Shown: positions 45,123 through 52,032 of the stretch, in pieces | How positions within the stretch are numbered: the stretch's first letter is position 1 | Layout: every line of letters starts with the position of its first letter | Assembly: GCA_910577335.1 (NCBI GenBank) | Contig: CAJTMJ010000008.1 | Coordinates: forward strand, 1 to 64,000 | Source: an uncultured Duncaniella sp. | GTDB lineage: Bacteria > Bacteroidota > Bacteroidia > Bacteroidales > Muribaculaceae | Length of the DNA stretch: 64,000 nt | Reading direction: 5' to 3' | Notes under the pieces: model-generated | The model's input: the letters and a program-made list of their open reading frames with translations, nothing else | Databases searched by the model: none | What the model was told of the DNA's origin: nothing | Position numbers and translations under genes: made by a program

Positions 45123-47063
45123 TTATGGTTTTGCAGTCGCAGGGGTTGCCGCTTGCTGATCAGTGTTGCTTTTTGGGGTATTATCAGTAATTTTAAATGA
45201 TATCGGTAATGTATACCATACATTCACAGCTTGTCCGTTCAACATGCCCGGGGTGAAAGCAGGTAATGTTTTGATGACTCTCACGGCTTCTGCGTCAAGA
45301 GCCGGATCCTTACCTCTTATGACTTTGACATCGCCAATAGAGCCGTTGCTCCTGACTACAAACTGCACGATGACACGACCTTGGATGTTGGCATCAAAAG
45401 CAGTTTTAGGATAACGGATATTATTGGAAACAAATTCCATCAGAGCCCTTTCGCCACCGGGGAACTGGGGCTTTTGTTCTACCACATCAAAAACCTTGTC
45501 ATCTGAATCAGCTGCCGGTACCGGAGCTGCGGGTGCAGTTGCCTGAGTGCTTTCGGGCTTTTTAGCGTTATCATTTCCCATTGTCTTAAAAGATATGGGT
45601 AAGGTATACCATACATTAACGGGCTTGCCGTCAACCTTTCCGGGGGTGAATTTGGGAAGTGACTTTATTACTCTCACAGCTTCTTGGTCAAGGAGTTCAT
45701 TCTTGCCACGGATTATCTTAGTCTGACCGATCGAACCGTCTTTTGTTACGACGAACTGCACGATGACACGACCCTGAATGTTAGCGTCCTTAGCTTCCTT
45801 AGGATATTGGACGTTATTCGCTATGTATTCCATAAGTGACTTTTCACCACCGGGGAATTGAGGCTTTTCATCGCAAATAGTGTAAATATCATCGTCAGAA
45901 GCGGCTTTAGCGTCAGATGGTTGGTCGGCTGCTATTAGTTCAGGCTCGCTGACCATAATAATGGAGCCGCGATTATCATCTTTGGGTGTTTCTTCCGAAG
46001 CTTCTGCGGGAGCTTCTTCTAAAGAAGTTTCTTTTACGGCTGATTGCTCATCCGAAATATTTTCATTATTTTTGTAACCGATAACGACTGACTCATCTGT
46101 GGCGGTCACTTCGTCGGTAGATTCCGTGTCAGGAATGATATAGGCTGAGGAGGTGTCAGACAATAGAGCTGCCACAGCCGGAATATCGGTCACGAATAGT
46201 GCCACGGCACATGCCGGTACTAAAGCAAGTCCGCGAAGACGGCGGAGATGCGATGTTTTTGAATTGTACATCATGGTGATACGTTTTTTAAGTTTGCTAT
46301 GATTCAGGCTGTTGGCAAGTGACGGGAATCTCGCGCCAACAGCCTTTTTAATAAGTAACATCTGGTAATCTCTGGCATTAACGCCGGCATCGATAACGGC
46401 GTAGTCAGCCTGATATTCATGTACAGATTTCAGTTCCTCACGCATCAGCCATGCCGCGGGGTTGTACCACTGCAATATACCTACTGCCTGCGCAAGCAGC
46501 AGGTCAATCCAATGGCAAAGACGCAGATGCTGAAGTTCGTGAGTAAGGATCATCTGACCGCTTTCCTCCCAGTCGCTGCGGCTCATCACCACGTAACGGC
46601 ACCAGCTGAATGGGGCAATGCTTGTGTCAGATATAAGAACCAATGTGTAGCCCTCGATTTCTCTTTTCTCACCCTGACGAATCACACGATATAGACGAAT
46701 CCCTATCCATAAGGTATGGATCATCACTATGACCATACCTGCGAGGTATATGCCTAATATGGCAGTGAGATAGAATGGCTGCCGTATGTCGGGCAGTTCA
46801 GTCATCTCAAATGTCACGGGTGTGTCGTCAATCTCCAGTTCCGGTATTGCCATAGGCCTGTCGATCGCCACGGCATTGTCTGACAACATACCGCTGAACA
46901 ATGCGACGGCAGGTAGAGCTGTCAATGCTGCTGTGTAGATTAGCCAAAGAGCTATACGGTTGAACCAATGTTGGTTTTCACCGGCAAGCACCCACTTGTA
47001 GCAAAGATACAGCAATGCCAGTATGATACCGGAATAGAGAGAGAAGGAGAAAAGGGCACCCAT
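45123..47063 (-). CDS. M56 (BlaR1-type) membrane metallopeptidase with two TonB C-terminal domains
   Basis: A 646-residue membrane protein. Four hydrophobic helices (about 5-26, 36-57, 97-122, 281-300) enclose a cytoplasmic M56 peptidase loop with HELQH at 175-179 and the later HEYQAD (215-220) giving the third ligand. In BlaR1 such a protease cleaves the BlaI repressor. After an acidic linker (300-385) come two tandem TonB C-terminal domains (about 393-495 and 522-625) that are near-copies (QFPGGE, NIQGRVIVQFVV, NVWYTLPISFK). It starts 5 nt after the blaI-like gene. BlaR1 normally ends in a penicillin-binding sensor, which is absent here. Confidence 0.9.
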   Translation of the reverse strand: MGALFSFSLYSGIILALLYLCYKWVLAGENQHWFNRIALWLIYTAALTALPAVALFSGMLSDNAVAIDRPMAIPELEIDDTPVTFEMTELPDIRQPFYLTAILGIYLAGMVIVMIHTLWIGIRLYRVIRQGEKREIEGYTLVLISDTSIAPFSWCRYVVMSRSDWEESGQMILTHELQHLRLCHWIDLLLAQAVGILQWYNPAAWLMREELKSVHEYQADYAVIDAGVNARDYQMLLIKKAVGARFPSLANSLNHSKLKKRITMMYNSKTSHLRRLRGLALVPACAVALFVTDIPAVAALLSDTSSAYIIPDTESTDEVTATDESVVIGYKNNENISDEQSAVKETSLEEAPAEASEETPKDDNRGSIIMVSEPELIAADQPSDAKAASDDDIYTICDEKPQFPGGEKSLMEYIANNVQYPKEAKDANIQGRVIVQFVVTKDGSIGQTKIIRGKNELLDQEAVRVIKSLPKFTPGKVDGKPVNVWYTLPISFKTMGNDNAKKPESTQATAPAAPVPAADSDDKVFDVVEQKPQFPGGERALMEFVSNNIRYPKTAFDANIQGRVIVQFVVRSNGSIGDVKVIRGKDPALDAEAVRVIKTLPAFTPGMLNGQAVNVWYTLPISFKITDNTPKSNTDQQAATPATAKP

Positions 47064-47068
47064 GAGAA

Positions 47069-47455
47069 TTATGATTTGGAGTTTTTGTTTTCGATATAGT
47101 CGATTATTTCACGCAGCTCGTCCACAGAGATTTTTTCCTCTTCGGCGAGTGCTGAAACCGCGCTCTTGTAGGAGCTGTTGAAGAAGTTGGTGACGAGGGC
47201 AGCCAATGATTTCTTTTGGAAATCTTCCTTGGGGGTGATGGCATAGAAACGATGAGAGGTGTTGACCACATCATGACCTACGTGACCTTTGTCTTCAAGG
47301 ATGCGCACAAGTGTGGCAAGAGTGTTGAAGTGAGGTTTAGGCTCCGGATAAAGTGCCACAAGTTCTCTCACGTACAATGGACCGTTTGTCCAAAGAAGCT
47401 GCATGATTGGCAACTCTTTCTCTGTAAGCAATTGTCTTTTACGTCCTGCTTTCAT
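47069..47455 (-). CDS. BlaI/MecI-type transcriptional repressor
   Basis: A 128-residue winged-helix repressor of the BlaI/MecI/CopY family (LTEKELPIMQLLWTNGPLYVRELVALYP, then the recognition helix HFNTLATLVRILEDKGHV) with a C-terminal dimerisation helix. It lies immediately before the M56 metallopeptidase, the classic BlaI-BlaR1 pairing in which the peptidase inactivates the repressor. It probably represses its own unit; a 14-bp palindrome (47471-47484) lies in its leader. Confidence 0.93.
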   Translation of the reverse strand: MKAGRKRQLLTEKELPIMQLLWTNGPLYVRELVALYPEPKPHFNTLATLVRILEDKGHVGHDVVNTSHRFYAITPKEDFQKKSLAALVTNFFNSSYKSAVSALAEEEKISVDELREIIDYIENKNSKS

Positions 47456-47789
47456 TTTGAATCGAATTATATTAAACGTTTAATTAATGTGATTTTTGTT
47501 TTTTAGTTGATACTGCAAAGATATAACTAATGTTTTAATATTGCAACTAACCGATTCGTCTTATTTTGTTAAAAATAGTTAATTAGTAAAATGGACGAGA
47601 ATTATATTTTTCTACCATGCCGTTATTAGGTCAGGATAGATGTCAAACGTTAAAATCAGCGGTAAAATGCAGGAATGATAGTGTGGGAATAGAAACTTTT
47701 GCGTAACTTTGCAGCCATTATCAGGAAGGTGATATTTCTCGATCATTATCCACAAATCACATTATACACTATACCAATAGATTCCACTT
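47456..47789. promoter_or_regulatory. Divergent regulatory region, blaI-like and purF-like genes
   Basis: Minus strand, for the repressor gene: a -7 box TATCTTTG (47516-47523) and GTTG (47544-47547) 20 nt upstream. The leader contains the perfect palindrome ATTAAACGTTTAAT (47471-47484). Two direct AACTAA copies flank the promoter. Plus strand, for the PurF-like gene: -7 box TAACTTTG (47704-47711), with a weak -33 region and a leader of about 75 nt. No gene is seen in this stretch. Confidence 0.6.
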
Positions 47790-49232
47790 ATGGGAGGCTT
47801 TTTTGGCACAATTTCGAAGAAGAATTGCGTAAACGATTTGTTTTACGGGACTGACTACAACTCTCATCTCGGCACTAAACGTGCAGGTTTGGTCACATTT
47901 GACCCTGAGGCAGGGTTTAATCGCTCGATTCATAGCTTGGAGCGAGATTATTTCCGCTCAAAATTCGAGGACGAATTAGATAAATTTGTTGGCTGCCAAG
48001 GTTTGGGTGTCATTAGCGATACCGACCCGCAGCCAATTATTGTTAATTCCCATTTGGGACGCTATGCAGTGGTGACTGTGGCGAAGATTAACAACATAAG
48101 GGATATTGCCGCCGAACTGCTTGCCGAGAGGATGCATTTCAGCGAAATGTCTGCCAATAACATCAATCAGACTGAACTTGTGGCGCTCCTTATCAACATG
48201 GGCAAGACCTTTGTTGAGGGTATAAACCTTGTATATAAGAAAATCAAGGGTTCATGCTCGATGCTTATCCTCACTGAGGATGGAATCATTGCGGCGCGCG
48301 ACTATTTAGGACGTACTCCGATTGTCATAGGATGTAAGGAGGACGCATACGCTGTGTCGAGCGAGACTTCGGCATTTCCTAACCTCGACTATAAGAGGGT
48401 GCGAGATGTAGGTCCCGGTGAGATAGTCCGTCTGCGAGCCGACAGCATGGAGGTGCTTCAGGAGGCTGCGCACCGTGAGCAGGTATGTTCGTTCCTCTGG
48501 GTATATTACGGTTTCCCGGCAAGTGACTATGAGGGAATTAATGTGGAGTATGTGCGTGAGGCGAGCGGTCGTGAGATGGGTAAGGAGGATAAGACAGTAG
48601 CGGATTGCGTCTGTGGTATTCCTGATTCAGGTGTTGGACATGCTCTCGGATATGCCGAGGGGAGAGGTATCCCTTATCAGCGTGCCGTGTTGAAGTATAC
48701 CCCCACATGGCCCCGAAGCTTTACTCCGGGCAATCAGTCACGCCGTGATCTTGTGGCTAAGATGAAGCTGATACCTAACCGTGCCATCCTTAACGGGAAG
48801 CGTGTGGTGTTCTGCGATGACTCCATAGTGCGTGGCACTCAGTTGCGAGATAATGTCCGTACATTCTATGAATGTGGGGCAAAGGAGGTTCATGCACGTA
48901 TCTCATGCCCTCCGTTGGTTTACGGCTGTCCGTTCATTGGTTTTACTTCGTCAAAGAGCGACCTTGAACTGATCACACGTCGTATCATCAAGGATCTTGA
49001 AGGTGATCACAATGCGAAACTCGACCGTTATTCCACTACCGGTTCGCCGGAATATCAGCAGATGGTCAATGAAATAGCCAAGCGATTGGAATTAAGCTCG
49101 CTTCAGTTCAGCAAGATAGAGCATCTTGTGGACAGCATCGGGCTTCCCAAATGCCGCATCTGCACACACTGCTTCGATGGCACCGGCTGCCATCCTGATG
49201 AAGCCTACCGTGAAGATCATCCAGAGGAATAA
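47790..49232 (+). CDS. Amidophosphoribosyltransferase-like (PurF family) protein without glutaminase residues
   Basis: A 480-residue PurF-family protein. The C-terminal phosphoribosyltransferase domain is well kept: GIPDSGVGHALGYAE and the PRPP loop VVFCDDSIVRGTQ (about 342-354). Four cysteines at the end (C455, C458, C461, C467) could hold an iron-sulphur cluster. The N-terminal glutaminase domain is degenerate: after the initiator methionine comes GGFFG rather than the nucleophile CG(I/V)xG, and the glutamine-binding HVRYxTxG and NGN blocks are missing (GLGVISDTD and AKINN stand there). It therefore cannot use glutamine in the normal way. It stands alone with its own promoter and terminator. 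Confidence 0.85.
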   Translation: MGGFFGTISKKNCVNDLFYGTDYNSHLGTKRAGLVTFDPEAGFNRSIHSLERDYFRSKFEDELDKFVGCQGLGVISDTDPQPIIVNSHLGRYAVVTVAKINNIRDIAAELLAERMHFSEMSANNINQTELVALLINMGKTFVEGINLVYKKIKGSCSMLILTEDGIIAARDYLGRTPIVIGCKEDAYAVSSETSAFPNLDYKRVRDVGPGEIVRLRADSMEVLQEAAHREQVCSFLWVYYGFPASDYEGINVEYVREASGREMGKEDKTVADCVCGIPDSGVGHALGYAEGRGIPYQRAVLKYTPTWPRSFTPGNQSRRDLVAKMKLIPNRAILNGKRVVFCDDSIVRGTQLRDNVRTFYECGAKEVHARISCPPLVYGCPFIGFTSSKSDLELITRRIIKDLEGDHNAKLDRYSTTGSPEYQQMVNEIAKRLELSSLQFSKIEHLVDSIGLPKCRICTHCFDGTGCHPDEAYREDHPEE

Positions 49233-49269
49233 TCTGATAGCACAAGTAAACAGACAGTACATAGATATT

Positions 49270-49314
49270 AAAAGATGTCTCCATGAACCAAAACGGTTTG
49301 TGGAGACATCTTTT
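49270..49314 (+). terminator. Terminator after the PurF-like gene
   Basis: AAAAGATGTCTCCA (49270-49283) pairs with TGGAGACATCTTTT (49301-49314), with AACC/GGTT pairing inside the loop. Confidence 0.8.
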
Positions 49315-49430
49315 ATATATGAGTAGTTTGTATATATAGGAAAGTCATATATATATAGATCATGTATATGGATAGGTAGTATATATAGATAGGTCACATA
49401 TATGTATAATTTATATATAGCTTAGTTGAT
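49315..49430. repeat. Low-complexity TATATATAG-rich stretch
   Basis: About 115 bp in which short units such as GTATATATAG, CATATATATATAG and GTATATGGATAG recur irregularly. It lies between the PurF-like terminator and the tRNA terminator. No gene is seen. Confidence 0.6.
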
Positions 49431-49461
49431 TAATGATTGCCGAGCCTGTCAGTTTGGCAAA

Positions 49462-49495
49462 ATAAAAAAGGGTTCACTTGTGAAGTGACCCTTTT
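49462..49495 (-). terminator. tRNA-Arg terminator
   Basis: GGGTTCACTT (49470-49479) pairs with AAGTGACCC (49483-49491) with one bulge. On the minus strand it is followed by TTTTTTATT. Confidence 0.8.
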
Positions 49496-49497
49496 AG

Positions 49498-49571
49498 TGA
49501 TCCGGATGCGACTCGAACGCATGACCGTCTGCTTAGAAGGCAGATGCTCTATCCAGCTGAGCTACCGGACC
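49498..49571 (-). tRNA. tRNA-Arg (anticodon TCT)
   Basis: On the minus strand all four arms fold: acceptor GGTCCGG with CCGGATC (one G-T pair), the D arm, anticodon stem TCTGC/GCAGA with loop CTTCTAA (anticodon TCT), and T arm ATGCG-TTCGAGT-CGCAT. The discriminator is A. CCA is not encoded. It reads AGA/AGG arginine codons. Confidence 0.96.
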
Positions 49572-49686
49572 GACCTTTTTTGCTTGCCGGGGCGTTAATT
49601 ATGATATACATAATGTCGCTCCATAAAAGCGATGCAAAGGTAATAATTTTTTCCGGTTTATGCAAGGGGATTTTTTAATTATTAAT

Positions 49687-49717
49687 TTTGTCCCCTCACG
49701 GGGTTTTTGTAACTTTG
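49687..49717 (+). promoter_or_regulatory. Promoter of the LysE-type gene, TTTG-N19-TAACTTTG
   Basis: TTTG (49687-49690), 19 nt, TAACTTTG (49710-49717): full consensus. It fixes the gene start at 49745, since the longer frame opening at 49688 would begin inside the promoter. Confidence 0.8.
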
Positions 49718-49744
49718 CAAGTTGTGATACACTTACCTGTAATA

Positions 49745-50371
49745 ATGTTTCGCGGATTGCTGATTGGCATCCTTGTATCGGCTCCTATGGGGCCGATAGG
49801 CATGTTGTGTATCCAGCGCACACTTAACCGCGGACGTCTGCCGGCTTTTTTTACCGGTATTGGAGCGGGAATAAGTGACCTGATATATTGCTTGTTGACA
49901 GGTCTTGGACTGTCGTTTGTGACTGATTTCATAGAGTCAAACCAAAGTGTACTGCAGGTGATAGGCTCTGTGGTGCTGATAATATATGCGGCATACCTTT
50001 TCGGGGCGAACCCGTCAAGGGCCCTTCAGCCATCCACAGGACAGCATACGAGCTATTGGAAAGATTTTGGAACAGGTTTCCTGTTTACTTTCTCCAATCC
50101 GTTAATACTATTTTTCATAATAGGTCTTTTTGCCCGGTTCAGCTTCTTGGCTCCGGAATTCAGGGCTTATCACTATGTGGCAGGCTACATATCGATTTTT
50201 GCCGGAGCTGTATTATGGTGGTTCTTAGTGACATATTTCGTCAACAAGGTAAGAAACCATTTCAATCTACGTTCCATGTGGCTTCTCAACCGCATACTGG
50301 CTACCATAATATTGGTCATGGGTGCCATCGGATTCATGACCGGAGTGAAAGACTTGTTTTTTAATAACTAA
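49745..50371 (+). CDS. LysE family exporter
   Basis: A 208-residue inner-membrane protein of the LysE/RhtB family with about six hydrophobic helices. The N-terminal family pattern is MFRGLLIGILVSAPMGPIGMLCIQRTL, where the PxGP motif in the first helix is characteristic. Family members export amino acids or related small molecules; the substrate is not known here. The start at 49745 is set by the promoter immediately upstream. A CBM9-like gene follows after 24 nt. Confidence 0.88.
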   Translation: MFRGLLIGILVSAPMGPIGMLCIQRTLNRGRLPAFFTGIGAGISDLIYCLLTGLGLSFVTDFIESNQSVLQVIGSVVLIIYAAYLFGANPSRALQPSTGQHTSYWKDFGTGFLFTFSNPLILFFIIGLFARFSFLAPEFRAYHYVAGYISIFAGAVLWWFLVTYFVNKVRNHFNLRSMWLLNRILATIILVMGAIGFMTGVKDLFFNN

Positions 50372-50395
50372 CCGTATTACCCCCTAACATCATTT

Positions 50396-51046
50396 ATGGA
50401 AAAGACACTCAATGTCCCTTACATTGCCGATCTGGACTTTCTAAATACTGACGCAATATTCAACCGTCTCGAAACATCGGGCGAGCGTCATACCATAGAA
50501 ATGATAAATTGGAAGGAGAAATATCCTTACCATCCGCTGACTACCTTCACAATAGCTCATTCGGATAAATATATCTATATAAATTTCTTTGTCAGGTGCA
50601 ACTACCTGAGAGCCGTTAATTTTAACACTAACTCACCTGTTGACGAAGACTCGTGTGTTGGATTTTTTGTGAATATTCCCGGCAGCAGTGACTATCTGAG
50701 TTTCTATATAAACTGTATAGGTGTGATAAATGCGGCAAGATGTGGTGCCGATAAAGCACCTGAGCCGCTTGACAATGATGTTATAGGTGGGATATCAGTG
50801 TTGCCTTCGTGTGGCAAACGCCCGTTTCAAGAGATAGAAGGGCTTTTCACATGGGATGTCCTTGCTGCCATACCTCTTGATATTTTAGGTGTAAAATATG
50901 AGGGTGAACCGGTTGAGCTATCCGGTAATTTTTACAAATGCGCATCAGGAACCTCACAGCCTCATTTCATGAGCTGGACGCCAATTGATACTCCCGAGCC
51001 TGATTTCCATCGCCCGGAGTCATTCGGTAAGATAGTACTTGAATAG
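50396..51046 (+). CDS. CBM9-like domain protein, cytoplasmic
   Basis: A 216-residue beta-sandwich protein resembling the carbohydrate-binding family 9-like domain proteins common in Bacteroidales. It has no signal peptide, so despite the fold it seems to act inside the cell. Typical features are the central FFVNIPGSSDYLSFYINCIGVINAA segment and the C-terminal DFHRPESFGKIVLE. Function is not known and sugar binding is unproven. It follows the LysE-type gene and may share its mRNA. Confidence 0.7.
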   Translation: MEKTLNVPYIADLDFLNTDAIFNRLETSGERHTIEMINWKEKYPYHPLTTFTIAHSDKYIYINFFVRCNYLRAVNFNTNSPVDEDSCVGFFVNIPGSSDYLSFYINCIGVINAARCGADKAPEPLDNDVIGGISVLPSCGKRPFQEIEGLFTWDVLAAIPLDILGVKYEGEPVELSGNFYKCASGTSQPHFMSWTPIDTPEPDFHRPESFGKIVLE

Positions 51047-51076
51047 GGTAATACTGCCTGAATAGAGCGGAGGCTA

Positions 51077-52009
51077 TTATCTCGCAGCCACTAATTTAGC
51101 GAAAGATGCAGGAATAGGCGTTGAGAAATTCATATCCTTCCGTGTGATGGGATGCACGAAGCGCAGTGTCTGCGCATGGAGTGCCATGCGGTGGATAGGT
51201 GATGACTTTGCACCATAACGGCGGTCGCCTGTGATGGGATGACCTAAATCCTTCATGTGTACTCGGATCTGGTTCTTACGGCCCGTGTCGAGCGATACTT
51301 CCATCAAAGAGAAACCGTTGCGGGAGCGGAGGGTCTTGTAGCGAGTCACTGCGAGCTGTCCCTCCTCAGGATTGTTGGTTGAATATACCTCAAAGCGGGA
51401 GTTTTCTGCAAGATAGCTTCTCACTTCTCCTTCTTCCGGGTCTGGATTACCTTCAACCACTGCTAAGTATTTGCGGCTCAACACCATGTTGTTCCAGTTG
51501 TGCTGTAGACGCTCCTTCGCCTCAACGCTCTTGGCAAATACCATAAGTCCGGAGGTGTCACGGTCAAGGCGGTGGACTATGAATATCTTATTGCGGGGAT
51601 CTTTCCATTTGAGATAATCACGGAGGATGCTATATGCTGTGCCATCCTTGATTTTATCGGTACCCATCGACAGAAGCCCGTAACCTTTGTTCACAACTAT
51701 AATATCGTCATCCTCGTAGACGAGTTTAAGACGACGGTTATAGAACACACGGAACTCACGCGAGAGATTGACTTTCACCTCGTCGTCGGGAGCAAGGGGA
51801 GTGTCAAACTGAGTGGTAGGCACCCCGTTGACTGCCACTTGATTGTGTGACAACAGGTTTTTTATCGTTGTCCTTTTGCGCTGAGGCATGGACATGATGA
51901 GGAAATCCATGAGTTTTGACTCCTCCTTTACCTGATATGTCTCTATCACGTCCGGCTTAAAGCTGTTGCGCTCTGTGCCGGGTTTCGTATTATATGTTTT
52001 CTGTGGCAT
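51077..52009 (-). CDS. RluA family pseudouridine synthase
   Basis: A 310-residue RNA pseudouridine synthase. It has an N-terminal S4 RNA-binding domain (about 30-88) and the catalytic motif HRLDRDTSG (146-154) with the aspartate D149. The C-terminal RIHMAL... region is also in place. RluA, RluC and RluD-type enzymes modify 23S rRNA and tRNA; which uridine is the target cannot be read here. It lies 23 nt downstream of topA on the same strand. Confidence 0.93.
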   Translation of the reverse strand: MPQKTYNTKPGTERNSFKPDVIETYQVKEESKLMDFLIMSMPQRKRTTIKNLLSHNQVAVNGVPTTQFDTPLAPDDEVKVNLSREFRVFYNRRLKLVYEDDDIIVVNKGYGLLSMGTDKIKDGTAYSILRDYLKWKDPRNKIFIVHRLDRDTSGLMVFAKSVEAKERLQHNWNNMVLSRKYLAVVEGNPDPEEGEVRSYLAENSRFEVYSTNNPEEGQLAVTRYKTLRSRNGFSLMEVSLDTGRKNQIRVHMKDLGHPITGDRRYGAKSSPIHRMALHAQTLRFVHPITRKDMNFSTPIPASFAKLVAAR

Positions 52010-52032
52010 AAACTGTCAAGGGTGATTGTGGA

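Noticed and set aside
49092..49397. Minus-strand open frame across the end of the PurF-like gene and the AT-rich stretch
   Set aside because: It is antisense to a clear gene and then runs through a low-complexity repeat; no family resemblance or start signal.
49688..49744. Upstream start for the LysE-type exporter
   Set aside because: It begins within the promoter's -33 box; the first membrane helix starts at the ATG at 49745.
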